DNA of 64,000 nucleotides from Pogonophryne albipinna (taxonomy: Eukaryota > Chordata > Actinopteri > Perciformes > Artedidraconidae), in the NCBI GenBank assembly GCA_028583405.1, contig CM053252.1, positions 32,493,562 through 32,557,561 of the forward strand. The letters are read 5' to 3'. Shown here piece after piece: positions 12,589 to 38,092 of this stretch. Made by a program: the position numbers and the translations under genes. The notes beneath the pieces are model-generated. The model did no database searches and had not been told where the DNA came from. It was given only the letters and a program-made list of their open reading frames with translations. Numbering within the stretch: position 1 is the first letter of the stretch; each line of letters starts with the position of its first letter.

Positions 12589-12965
12589 GTGAGTTTCTTT
12601 TACATCTAATGCTGCAGTCATTCAATTGATGAACAACTAATGAAAACTGGATCAACCGGCCAAATGAGGAACTAAAGATGAAGTATTTCTGGGTATCGAA
12701 TCGGAATTGACACCAACTCCCATAATCCAACGCTACTTCAAAACACACCAAACTCTTTTGTTGTTTTGTAACGGCGCTAAAATGTATGTATAGAAAAAAA
12801 TGTGCGTTTATCTGAAAACAACGTTAGAAGAAGTCCCTTTATTTTTCCCGTTGTTCACTGTTATTATACACAGTACACACACACATGTACAGGACCTATA
12901 CATATGAAGTCTGAAAACATATATATACATACATATAAAACACAGTGAGTGAGCAATTGTCCAAT

Positions 12966-13262
12966 GAAGTCAAGTTACTAAGTACATTTGCAAAGGACTG
13001 TACTTAAGTACAATTCTGAGGTATTTTAATTAGTTTTTTACTTTGTACTTCTACCCCACTACATTTATTTAATACCTTAAGTTACTTTGCAGATTTGGAT
13101 TACTAATTGAATACATAGTCAACACTCAAATAAGACTTGAGTTACACCTGGAGTAAATTCACAAGCTACCCAGCAGTCAATAAAATAATAAAATGAGTTC
13201 CACCTTTACCAGCTTTGATAAACATATTAATGCATTGATAATAATAATCAAAATGTATTATA
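12966..13262. repeat. Truncated copy of an AAGTA-rich interspersed repeat
   Basis: Shares long phrases with 51294-51782, for example CCACTACATTTATTTAAT, TTCACAAGCTACCCAGCAGT and TTTACCAGCTTTGATAAAC, in the same orientation. The Tc1 element that starts at 13265 interrupts it. It is non-coding and its class is uncertain. Confidence 0.7.
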
Positions 13263-13320
13263 TACAGTGGGGCAAAAAAGTATTTAGTCAGCCACTAATT
13301 GTGCAAGTTCTCCCACTTAA

Positions 13321-14495
13321 GGCGAGACACGGCAGACAAAAACATCGTTTTTCAAGTACTGGTCAATTTTGAGATTTTGTGCTATTTTGATTCTATAACA
13401 TGTTTTCTTTCAGGCTTTTGGAAGGAAAACGTACAAAATACACATTTAAGTGTTTATTTTACTATAGTTTGTCTATTTGCGTCTGTAGATTTCTCCTAAA
13501 TTCACCAAAGGTTAGCATTCTAACGTAACATAAAGTACCGCGACCGCTGTGTGCACCATGTCAACAGAGATATCGTTGAAAACTGTGTCTCTCCTGCACA
13601 ATCTCATCGGATCCAAATATGGTCATTTCCTTTGTATCAGCAACCAATCGTGAAAGCACAAAGGGGTCTTAAACCAAGAAACGAAATCTCATTGGCTGGT
13701 GTCAATTTCTGACAACGTGATTCGTTCAGATGCGTCACGTGGTGTGCTAAAACACTTCCTGGTTAGCTTTCCGCTCGAAATTGAAATCTCAAAATGACAA
13801 AAGAACGGCGAAAAGAACGTTCACAGAGAAGACGACAACAATTGTCACTTGCACGAAGCAAGGTTATACAAAAAACAAATGACCCCGAACATGAAATACC
13901 TTCACGGAGTGCGTTGATGCGCAAGCTATCATCCAAAGAACAGGAGGGTTTAGCTAGCGCCTCACTGCAATCTTTAAAGGTCGTTTTCTCAAAATGAGTT
14001 TTTTCTCCTACTCTGAGTTCGAAATTTCAACTTCAGTAGCACGTACATACACCAAACCTTCCAGTTATATTCCTATCAATATTATGAAGGCTTTTACAGA
14101 AGGGTTTGTTCATATATCATTCATAGCCTGAATTATACAACATTGTATACATAAAAACATGGCGAAAATTGATATTTTAGGGCTGTTGACAGTATTTTCT
14201 GATTTATGGAGTGATAAAAAGAGATCCAATATCCCTTCTGTAAAAGCCTTAGATACTAATATGACTACAAAATGAAACCTGGCTTTATCTAAAGTTCAGA
14301 TTTCGATTCCTGAAATGTGTTAAAATATGTGCATATTTAATGAGATAATGGATAATTTGCATATTTAAACATGCTATTTCAGAAAACTTGTAATACAAAA
14401 AACAATTGCCTTATTGTAAGTAATTAACTGGAGAAATTTCTAGCTGATAACTTTAAGTTAAAAAAAATTACCCTATTCACCTGGGGTGTCTCGCC
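13321..14495. mobile_element. TTAA-flanked non-autonomous transposon nested in Tc1
   Basis: The ends are GGCGAGACAC and GTGTCTCGCC, with TTAA on both sides (13317-13320 and 14496-14499). Joining the flanks restores a Tc1 end that matches the opposite TIR of the same element. TTAA targets are typical of piggyBac and Kolobok. The 1,175-bp interior has no recognisable transposase. It contains inverted segments with TTCTGTAAAAGCCTT at about 14078-14105 and 14235-14262. A 67-aa basic frame at 13794-13997 is unrecognised. Confidence 0.8.
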
Positions 14496-14807
14496 TTAAA
14501 AAGATGAGAGAGGCCTGTAATTTTCATCCTAGGTACACTTCAACTATGAGAGACAGAATGGGGGAAGGATCCAGGAAATCACATTGTAGGATTTTTAATG
14601 AATTAATTGGTAAATTCCTCGGTAAAATAAGTATTTGGTCACCTACAAACAAACAAGATTTCTGGCTCTCACATACCTGTAACTTCTTCTTTAAGAGCCT
14701 CCTCTGTCCTCCACTCGTTAACTGTATTAATGGCACCTGTTTGAACTCGTTATCAGTATAAAAGACACCTGTCCACAACCTCAAACAGTCACACTCCAAA
14801 CTCCACT

Positions 14808-15830
14808 ATGGCCAGGACCAAAGAGCTGTCAAAGGACACCAGAAACAAAATTGTAGACCTGCACCAGGCTGGGAAGACTGAATCTGCAATAGGTAAGCAG
14901 CTTGGTGCAAAGAAATCAACTGTGGGAGCAATTATTAGAAAATGGAAGACATACAAGACCACTGATAATCTCCCTCGATCTGGGGCTCCACGCAAGATCT
15001 CACCCCGTGGGGTCAAAATGATCACAAGAACGGTGAGCAAAAATCCCAGAACCACACGGGGGGACCTAGTCAATGACCTGCAGAAAGCTGGGACCAAAGT
15101 AACAAAGGCTACCATCAGTAACACACTACGCCGCCAGGGACTCAAATCCTGCAGTGCCAGACGTGTCCCCCTGCTTAAGCCAGTACATGTCCAGGCCCGT
15201 CTGAAGTTTGCTAGAGAGCATTTAGATGATCCAGAAGAGGATTGGGAGAATGTCATATGGTCAGATGAAACCAAAATAGAACTTTTTGGTAAAAACTCAA
15301 CTAGACGTGTTTGGAGGAGAAAGAATTCTGAGTTGCATCCAATGAACACCATACCTACTGTGAAACATGGGGGTGGAAACATCATGCTTTGGGGCTGTTT
15401 TTCTGCAAAGGGACCAGGACGACTGATCCGTGTAAAGGAAAGAATGAATGGGGCCATGTATCGTGAGATTTTGAGTGACAACCTCCTTCCATCAGCAAGG
15501 GCATTGAAGATGAAACGTGGCTGGGTCTTTCAGCATGACAATGATCCCAAACACACCGCCCGGGCAACGAAGGAGTGGCTTCGTAAGAAGCATTTCAAGG
15601 TCCTGGAGTGGCCTAGCCAGTCTCCAGATCTCAACCCCATAGAAAATCTTTGGAGGGAGTTGAAAGTCTGTGTTGCCCAGCGACAGCCCCAAAACATCAC
15701 TGCTCAAGAGGAGATCTGCATGGAGGAATGGGCCAAAATACCAGCAACAGTGTGTGAAAACCTTGTGAAGACTTACAGAAAACGTTTGACCTCTGTCATT
15801 GCCAACAAAGGGTATATAACAAAGTATTGA
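14808..15830 (+). CDS. Tc1-family transposase, full length
   Basis: An uninterrupted 340-aa frame, the standard length for Tc1 transposases such as Sleeping Beauty. Residues 1-110 form the paired-like helix-turn-helix DNA-binding region ([18 protein letters not shown], then [14 protein letters not shown]), followed by a basic [11 protein letters not shown] linker. The catalytic DD34E triad is complete: Asp153 in [11 protein letters not shown], Asp244 in FQHDNDPKH and Glu279 in LNPIENLW. A glycine-rich [11 protein letters not shown] box is present at about 188-198. The start follows the inner TIR flank directly, as in relatives. It would cut and paste its own element at TA sites. No stop codon or frameshift is seen; whether it is active is unknown. 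Confidence 0.95.
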   Translation: MARTKELSKDTRNKIVDLHQAGKTESAIGKQLGAKKSTVGAIIRKWKTYKTTDNLPRSGAPRKISPRGVKMITRTVSKNPRTTRGDLVNDLQKAGTKVTKATISNTLRRQGLKSCSARRVPLLKPVHVQARLKFAREHLDDPEEDWENVIWSDETKIELFGKNSTRRVWRRKNSELHPMNTIPTVKHGGGNIMLWGCFSAKGPGRLIRVKERMNGAMYREILSDNLLPSARALKMKRGWVFQHDNDPKHTARATKEWLRKKHFKVLEWPSQSPDLNPIENLWRELKVCVAQRQPQNITAQEEICMEEWAKIPATVCENLVKTYRKRLTSVIANKGYITKY

Positions 15831-16495
15831 GATGAACTTTTGTTATTGACCAAATACTTATTTTCCACCATAATTTGCAAATAAATTCTTTAAAAATCAG
15901 ACAATGTGATTTTCTGGATTTTTTTTTCTCATTCTGTCTCTCATAGTTGAGGTATACCTAGGATGAAAATTACAAGCCTCTCATCTTTTTAAGTGGGAGA
16001 ACTTGCACAATTGGTGGCTGACTAAATACTTTTTTGCCCCACTGTATGTCTTAGTTCATCTTAATTTATTATAAGGTGTCTCTCAGTTTGAATTGATCAA
16101 ATAAAGTAGATGTTGGCCCTATGTATTGTACCTTTATTCCGCGTTCATAGGATGTAAACTGGTATTTTTCTGACTGTTTACATCGTGTTTTTTATACTGA
16201 TGTTCATTATGTAATTTCCCTTCATGGGGAAAGCTTCATGGCTTTTGAAGACATGGTTGCACATCATGAGGACTGTGGATTTATTTTTCATCACTCACAT
16301 TGAAAGACCATTAGGAGATATAATTCTCATGAAGTCAAAATAGATTTCTAAGTGGTTTTATTACAAGTATATTGTGCTAATTAAAAAATTGCAATCCATC
16401 AGTAAACAATATCCACAACCCTCCTTAGCTTAATGTTTTCATAGGAAAGATAGATGTGGTCATTTAAATATCACTCTGCTAACGGTTTCATTTAA

Positions 16496-17256
16496 AGGTC
16501 CCATGTCATGCTTTTCCGGTTATTACCCGTCCCCTTGTGTGTTATGAAGCTTTTTCTGCATGTAAACGGTCTGCAAAGTCACAAACCCTCAAAGTACACC
16601 CTGTAGCGAGTAAAACTCTAACACAGAAAAGACCTGTCTATGCTGCCCCAGAACGCCTCGTTGGGGATTTCTCTTTTTCCATTGTTTACTTCTTGGGCAT
16701 AGTGACGTATTTGGGTGACGTGACGTGACGTGACGTGACGTGACGTAACGTAACGTCCGCGGAACAGGTACATTTGGACCAATCCGCGGTGTGTGTGTGT
16801 GTGTGGGTGTGTGTGTGTGGCCTAGCATTACTATACTTGTGGGGACCTAAATCTGTTTACACAGTCACGTGTGGGGACTCGCCTCCCTTATGGGGACAAA
16901 TTGGAGGTCCCCATGAGGGGAATCATTAATTTTAGGGTGAAGACTTGGTTAGGTTTAGGGTTAGGGTTAGGCATGTGTTGGTTATGGTTAAGATTAGGAT
17001 AAGTCTCCAGGAAATGCATGTAAGTCAATGTAAAGTCCCCTGAAGTGATGTATACATGGTATGTGTGTGTGTGTGTTCACAGGGAGGGGGGGGGGGGGCA
17101 GGAGCTCCAACAAGGCGTTTAGGACAGAGAGTGAATACACATGCTATACAGAGATGCTGTGTGAGAAACCAACGTGAGTTTGGAAAATTGCACAATATAA
17201 ATCTATTCTAGTCGACCTCAACAATGGAATTATGAAATGGCCATGACATGGGACCT
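16496..17256. mobile_element. TTAA-flanked MITE
   Basis: Inverted ends AGGTCCCATGTCATG and CATGACATGGGACCT, with TTAA at 16492-16495 and 17257-17260. There is no coding capacity. The interior carries a TGACG tandem run (16717-16755), a GT-rich run (16790-16819) and a short TTAGGG-like run at about 16950-16970 inside another repeated segment beginning GTGGGGACCTAAA. Confidence 0.8.
16717..16755. repeat. TGACG pentanucleotide tandem repeat
   Basis: Six or so TGACG units followed by TAACG variants. Each junction forms TGACGT, which resembles the core of the CREB/ATF site. The run lies within the MITE, so any regulatory role is speculative. Confidence 0.7.
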
Positions 17257-17653
17257 TTAACTTAAATAATAGTTAGTATGAAAACGTGAAAAAATACAGT
17301 GTGAAAAACTGATTTAGTCTCGAATTTGGCACCTGATTATTGATATAAGAAAGCCTTGGAAAAATTGCAAACCTACAGTAACCCCTAAAAAATGTGCTTT
17401 ACTTGCATTGTGTGAATTATGATTCCAGAATGAGTTTTACTAAACTAAATACAGTCATATTTATTGAAATTATGCCAATCATTGTGGGTAATGTATGAAA
17501 TCTGTTGAATTTATGATAAATGTAATACAAAAACTGTTCCAGCTTCACACCACACGTACACATTTACATTATACTGCATGTACTAACATCATAGATAGAG
17601 ATCTGAAGCTCTACAGACACACAACGTCATGTTTGAATGTAATAAATGACAAG

Positions 17654-17659
17654 TTTATT
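17654..17659 (-). terminator. Candidate poly(A) signal of the CYRI gene
   Basis: AATAAA on the minus strand (TTTATT on plus), about 1.7 kb downstream of the CYRI stop codon. The sequence between 17660 and 19371 lacks recognisable transposons, as expected of a long 3' UTR. Other AATAAA-like sites exist, so the exact transcript end is inferred. Confidence 0.4.
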
Positions 17660-19371
17660 GTTGCACAAAATGTACAAAATAACAAGCAAATGGATAGCCC
17701 CTGACCCCGCTCCCCCCTCCCTCTGGTTCATCTGCAATAATGAAGCTGAGTTTCTGAAACCTATGACTACGGCAAGTCCGATGGTCCAAGCCAAACGCAT
17801 GGTAATTCTGAGAGACAACACATACCCAATTCCAGCGTCACTGAACAATTAAAAATGAATAAAAACACCTTATTTACACATTTCTGTCAGAACTTTTACA
17901 ACATGCCATCTATATATTTATACAGACTATGCTTGTGCACATACCCCTGTATAGAAAATATATTATAAAATCAAATTAAATTAGACTAAGGGCTATAGAC
18001 ATCCAAAGTACAGCACTTCTTTTTAATCTCAGTTTTTTATTTTCACTTATTCAATTACTTAGTTCTTTAGACAACCTCGTACTAAAAGAAATAACTCGAT
18101 GCAGGTTTTTTGATGAATGTTGTTCCTTGAGGACCCAAGCTGACCGTGTAGATGCCCGTTGAAAAAAGCCTCACATATTTACACTGCAGATCTCCCCTTT
18201 TAAAATGCATGTGTGTGAATCACCTTCTGACTTTTAAGTGCATGTGTTGGTGTTGTACTAGCACTTTCATGTGTTCTTCAAATGATTATCAGTGATGTTT
18301 TACAAGATTTCATCCCCTTAAATCCTCAGATCCTCGCTTCATGATGAAATAACCAATCAGCTTTGGCACTGGGTGAAGAAGTAAGTGTGCTGTGGTTTCC
18401 TACAAAGCCTTTTTTTGAGTTTACATGTCTTGTGATTCGTCCCTGTTTGTGCACTAATGTGAAATCACATTAAAGCTTATAGCAGATGTTCTCAGAAATT
18501 GAGATTAGTGCAAAAGAGGGACGAATAAACGGATATCTAACAAGCTAGTACTGTGATATCTAAACCACATTAGCACCATGGAGAAAGAGAGTGAACTACA
18601 TTGTTCAAGTAAAGCCATACACACATGATGCTGGATCGTATACAGTATCAGGGCACATATGATGGAGATTTAGTGCCAAGGAGAAACACCCAAGGATGGA
18701 TGGATAGGAATGATGGGAGAAAACTTGGCGATAATGGAGATGAAATAACACTCATCTCCTTGCCTCCTTTCCTTCAGCTGCACCGATGCATTAAATAAAC
18801 AAAACAGGAAGAAGCAAATCTCCGGAGTGCATCCATCACATTGCTTCTTAAATCTCCTGCAGGTGGAGGTCGGAGCAGCTGAAGGAGGAAACTACGTCTG
18901 GAGAGTTAAAAAGCGAGTGTGTGAGGGGGCACAGGAAAGTCTGCAGGGGTCAGTTTGGGATCAGATCTTCAGGGGAAAGGACATGGCGTTGTTTGTGTGC
19001 AAAAATACTTGTCAGACTACTGCTGGAACATGAACCCTTTTTTTTTTCTTTTTGTACATTTTCAGTTTGCGTCGTTTCTGACGTTAGATTTTGCAATATA
19101 ACTCCCTCTAGTCCTACTTATGTTTCATCTTCCGCATGTGTTGCACTTGTTTTTAATATATATCTATATTTTCTTTTCTGGCTTTTTTTCTCTTTTCATA
19201 CTTTACAAAATGAGAGACAGAATGATGGACAGCTGACAATATATATAATTATTTTCCTCTTCTTTGATCGTTGTAAACCAACAGGTTTTATCAGACACTG
19301 GCGTTCATTTCCTCCTCGTCTTCTTTTCTCTCCTCCTTCAAGTGCGCTCCTTCTCTCCTCTCTGAACCTTC
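17660..19371 (-). other. Likely 3' UTR of the CYRI gene
   Basis: No coding homology on either strand. AT-rich, mostly unique-looking sequence directly follows the CYRI stop. Frames such as 18921-19391 are not supported by any family resemblance. Confidence 0.5.
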
Positions 19372-34288
<14,917 letters not shown>

Positions 34289-35120
34289 GGCTGGCGACCT
34301 GGACGGGAGGACACAACAAAATGCATACAGTATACGCTCAACCTAGGAAAATACACAACCTGCAGGAAAATACACAACATGCACGAAAATACACAACATG
34401 CACATGGAGAACACAGAATGTTGAGAGTGATTTAGTCATACTTTAACCAGTCTGCGGTTTTTTTATTGTCTTCTTCTTCCTCTGTCTAAACCGAGGGTTT
34501 CAAATATGTGGTATGACTTAGCAAAGTGTAAAAATACAGATTAGACAGTAACTACAATTGAATTTTTATGTATATTTTATGCATACATTTAATATTTAAA
34601 AGGCATGGGGATAACTTAACCTTCTTTTAATAGGTCCCACTTGAGTTTGTATGGTGGTGTCAGTTCAGGTGGTCAGGATTACACAGATGGAAATGAATGT
34701 AATATCATTTCTAGAGTTAAGTAAGTTGTTTTGATCCTAAAGTAAAATAATATATTGTTCAGTTCCAGATACCACTGACTTAATGTGTTGTGCCTTTGTC
34801 GATACACTGTGATCTGAGTTGACACCCCTTACACCACACACACATTATACTTAAGTCACTAAAACCAAAGAAGTGTTTTTGTTCAAAAATATTTCACAGT
34901 TGCAGCTTCTTAAAAAGTGTTGCTGTTTTTATTTAATATTTTAAATTGAGGTTTTTTTGCAATGAGTATACTTTAACTCCTAGTAATGTAAGTACATTTT
35001 CCCACTTGAGCCCCTGAACTCAAATGAGTTGGACCCCCTGGTCTAATTGTCCAGAGACATCCGGGTTATAAATGACACTGATCACAGTTTGCGTCCCGTG
35101 CGCTGTACTCCAATAGAGGG
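34289..35120. other. Upstream flank of the CYRI coding region
   Basis: AT-rich sequence without recognised coding content. A non-coding first exon of CYRI could lie here, in the gap or beyond, but I cannot place it. Confidence 0.4.
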
Positions 35121-36083
35121 NNNNNNNNNNNNNNNNNNNNNNNNNNNNNNNNNNNNNNNNNNNNNNNNNNNNNNNNNNNNNNNNNNNNNNNNNNNNNNNN
35201 NNNNNNNNNNNNNNNNNNNNNNNNNNNNNNNNNNNNNNNNNNNNNNNNNNNNNNNNNNNNNNNNNNNNNNNNNNNNNNNNNNNNNNNNNNNNNNNNNNNN
35301 NNNNNNNNNNNNNNNNNNNNNNNNNNNNNNNNNNNNNNNNNNNNNNNNNNNNNNNNNNNNNNNNNNNNNNNNNNNNNNNNNNNNNNNNNNNNNNNNNNNN
35401 NNNNNNNNNNNNNNNNNNNNNNNNNNNNNNNNNNNNNNNNNNNNNNNNNNNNNNNNNNNNNNNNNNNNNNNNNNNNNNNNNNNNNNNNNNNNNNNNNNNN
35501 NNNNNNNNNNNNNNNNNNNNNNNNNNNNNNNNNNNNNNNNNNNNNNNNNNNNNNNNNNNNNNNNNNNNNNNNNNNNNNNNNNNNNNNNNNNNNNNNNNNN
35601 NNNNNNNNNNNNNNNNNNNNNNNNNNNNNNNNNNNNNNNNNNNNNNNNNNNNNNNNNNNNNNNNNNNNNNNNNNNNNNNNNNNNNNNNNNNNNNNNNNNN
35701 NNNNNNNNNNNNNNNNNNNNNNNNNNNNNNNNNNNNNNNNNNNNNNNNNNNNNNNNNNNNNNNNNNNNNNNNNNNNNNNNNNNNNNNNNNNNNNNNNNNN
35801 NNNNNNNNNNNNNNNNNNNNNNNNNNNNNNNNNNNNNNNNNNNNNNNNNNNNNNNNNNNNNNNNNNNNNNNNNNNNNNNNNNNNNNNNNNNNNNNNNNNN
35901 NNNNNNNNNNNNNNNNNNNNNNNNNNNNNNNNNNNNNNNNNNNNNNNNNNNNNNNNNNNNNNNNNNNNNNNNNNNNNNNNNNNNNNNNNNNNNNNNNNNN
36001 NNNNNNNNNNNNNNNNNNNNNNNNNNNNNNNNNNNNNNNNNNNNNNNNNNNNNNNNNNNNNNNNNNNNNNNNNNNNNNNNNNN
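35121..36083. other. Assembly gap (963 N)
   Basis: An uninterrupted run of N. Open frames reported across it are meaningless. The right edge lies directly in a copy of the AAGTA-type repeat, a plausible reason for the break. Confidence 1.
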
Positions 36084-36540
36084 GGTCTAAAAGTAGGAGT
36101 ACCAAAGTGTAGTAATACTCTGTTAGAAGTAAAAGTCCTGCATTTAAAAGGTTACTCAAGTAAAACTACAAAAGTGTTTGCATCAAAATATACTTAAAGT
36201 ACCAAAAGTACTCATGCAGATTGGTCCATTTCAGAATAATATATACGATATGTTTTGATTATAATTATTGATGCATGATCAAAGCTGGTAAAGGTGCAGC
36301 TAGTTTTAATGACTTTGTATACCTCAGGGTAGCTTGTGAATTAGCTCCAGGTGTGACTAAAGTCTTATTTAAGTGTTGATATTTCAAATCATTGATCCAA
36401 ATGTGTAAAGTAACTAAAGGTACAAAATAAATGTAGTGGAGTAAAAGTACACGATTTACCTCTGAAGTGTAGTGGAGTAAAAGTACAAGTATCTCAAAAT
36501 GTACAGCACTTGAATTAATGTACTCAGTTACTTCCCACCT
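36084..36540. repeat. AAGTA-rich interspersed repeat, reverse orientation
   Basis: Matches the reverse complement of 51294-51782: AAAAGTCCTGCATTTAAAAG, GCAGATTGGTCCATTTCAGA, ATCAAAGCTGGTAAAGGTGC and TGTAGTGGAGTAAAAGTAC. Its left part runs into the gap. It is non-coding. Confidence 0.75.
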
Positions 36541-37964
36541 CTGTTGTTAGTTTTTATGACACACAGAAGCTTTGGTCATTCAGGAGTGAGGTATTTTACT
36601 GATGTATTTTACGTCCTAGTTTAATATTGTAAACTTAAGACCTAATTTCAGGCTTCTGACCACAGACATGTTAAAAAAAACATTGACATCGAGAAAAAAG
36701 GGAACTGGAAGCAGTGAAATGCGAACTCATTTCCGGTTTATAGGACTGATAACTGCACCACTCAATATCTTGGGTCCGATATGTGTACATGTGGACTGCA
36801 TACAGTTAATGTGCAGCAATATGGATGTAGGCTTAACAAACACTGAGCTGATTGTTAGTACTGTGGTTTCAGCTCGGCTTTAATTAGATATTTATATCAG
36901 CTATAATTATTCAGCTCTGACAAACAGACACAAGCTACTCTTTGTTTCCACCATGAGAAAGTGGGAATTTTGGGATCATCCGAAGAGCATAAAATAGCTT
37001 CTATTAGTAGATAGTGGATACACTTTAAAAAGTGTAACCAACACAACAAGTTCCACATGACCAAATATGTGAACATTCATAAATCTATTTAAATACAAAC
37101 ATAGTGTGCAAGTCCTTAGATTTGGTAAGGACTGGTACCCTTCATTTCCTCTTTCTCATCATGCAAACAGAAAAAAATGCGTCTTCAGGAGAGGATTATT
37201 GAGGTGAATTTCCAATGTTGACACACCACAGCTTTGACAGAGGGAACTTCCTGGGGTTTTATTGGAAATTTCCTACATGAGATAATTGCTGCATATTAGG
37301 GTAAAATGATTTCAGTTCCATAATCTAGAGTGACCTCTGGGGTTTCACTCCATGACATCATTACATTTAAGAAATAGGTTGACATTTTGGGGAATTTGCC
37401 AGAAAGCACAATTCTTTCAAAAATATTAAACCTTTGTATTAACCTACCCCATTATTATTTTGTATCAGGGAAACCAAGAAGTGTACCCTATACTTCATTA
37501 AAAGTATTAACAAAAACATAGGCCTAAAGTTCTCCATTACAAGTAAAAGTACTGACTTTAAATGTTACTTAGGTAAGGAGTGTCAACATGTACTCTAATG
37601 ATCAAAGGTACAAGTATACTAATGTAGAATGGCTCCTTTTACAGTGCTATATTATAATATATTACTCTGTTTTTATCTCGTACAAACACATTTAAGAGCA
37701 TTTTAAAATGGTATTATATTTGAAATGGAAATACACAAGTAAAGAATAAAAATAATTGTGTCAAAGACTAGATTAATGAGGGAAATGTTCAGCTTATAGC
37801 CAAAGAGGAAGTGATTTGTATTGGTTTTGGATAGTACCACCATGTGCCTATTTATAAAGTAGTGTAAATTACTCCTTTTATTTTGATATTACAAATATCA
37901 TCCAATCTTCATCCAATGTGCTACATATGTATGTTCGGATGAGCCGAAAAAGTTAGTCATTACC
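36541..37964. other. Intergenic sequence
   Basis: No gene is recognised. A diverged AAGTA-type fragment lies at about 37490-37620. Confidence 0.5.
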
Positions 37965-38012
37965 TATTACGACAAGTCAGACTGTTGTGCAACAGTCTGA
38001 CTTGTCGTAATA
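37965..38012. repeat. Perfect palindrome, 23-bp arms
   Basis: TATTACGACAAGTCAGACTG leads into a 2-base centre and then its exact complement CAGTCTGACTTGTCGTAATA. It lies about 80 bp left of a Tc1 end but outside that element's TIR. Confidence 0.9.
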
Positions 38013-38092
38013 AGTACAGTAGAACACAGGGATTTTAGCCTTTGCAGACCATTCGCATACACAAATACCTTTATAATACATACAGTATCAGT

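Larger units (their letters stand above)
13265..16044 (+). mobile_element. Tc1/mariner transposon, apparently intact apart from a nested insertion
   Basis: Terminal inverted repeats begin CAGTGGGGCAAAAAAGTATT and are flanked by the TA duplication of the family (13263-13264 and 16045-16046). The outer TIRs match for more than 50 bp. Removing the nested element and its TTAA duplication gives about 1,601 bp, the usual size of Tc1 elements. Sequence next to both TIRs (GATGAGAGAGGCCTGTAAT and its complement) is also inverted. The element sits between the last visible sorl1 exon and the CYRI gene. Confidence 0.95.

Noticed and set aside
14789..15481. 230-codon minus-strand frame
   Set aside because: Shadow of the Tc1 transposase on the opposite strand.
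16950..16970. Interstitial telomere (TTAGGG repeats)
   Set aside because: Only about three imperfect units inside a dispersed repeat; not a telomere or fusion point.
35020..36159. Long open frames of 379 and 347 codons
   Set aside because: They span 963 N bases; the translation is undefined across the gap.
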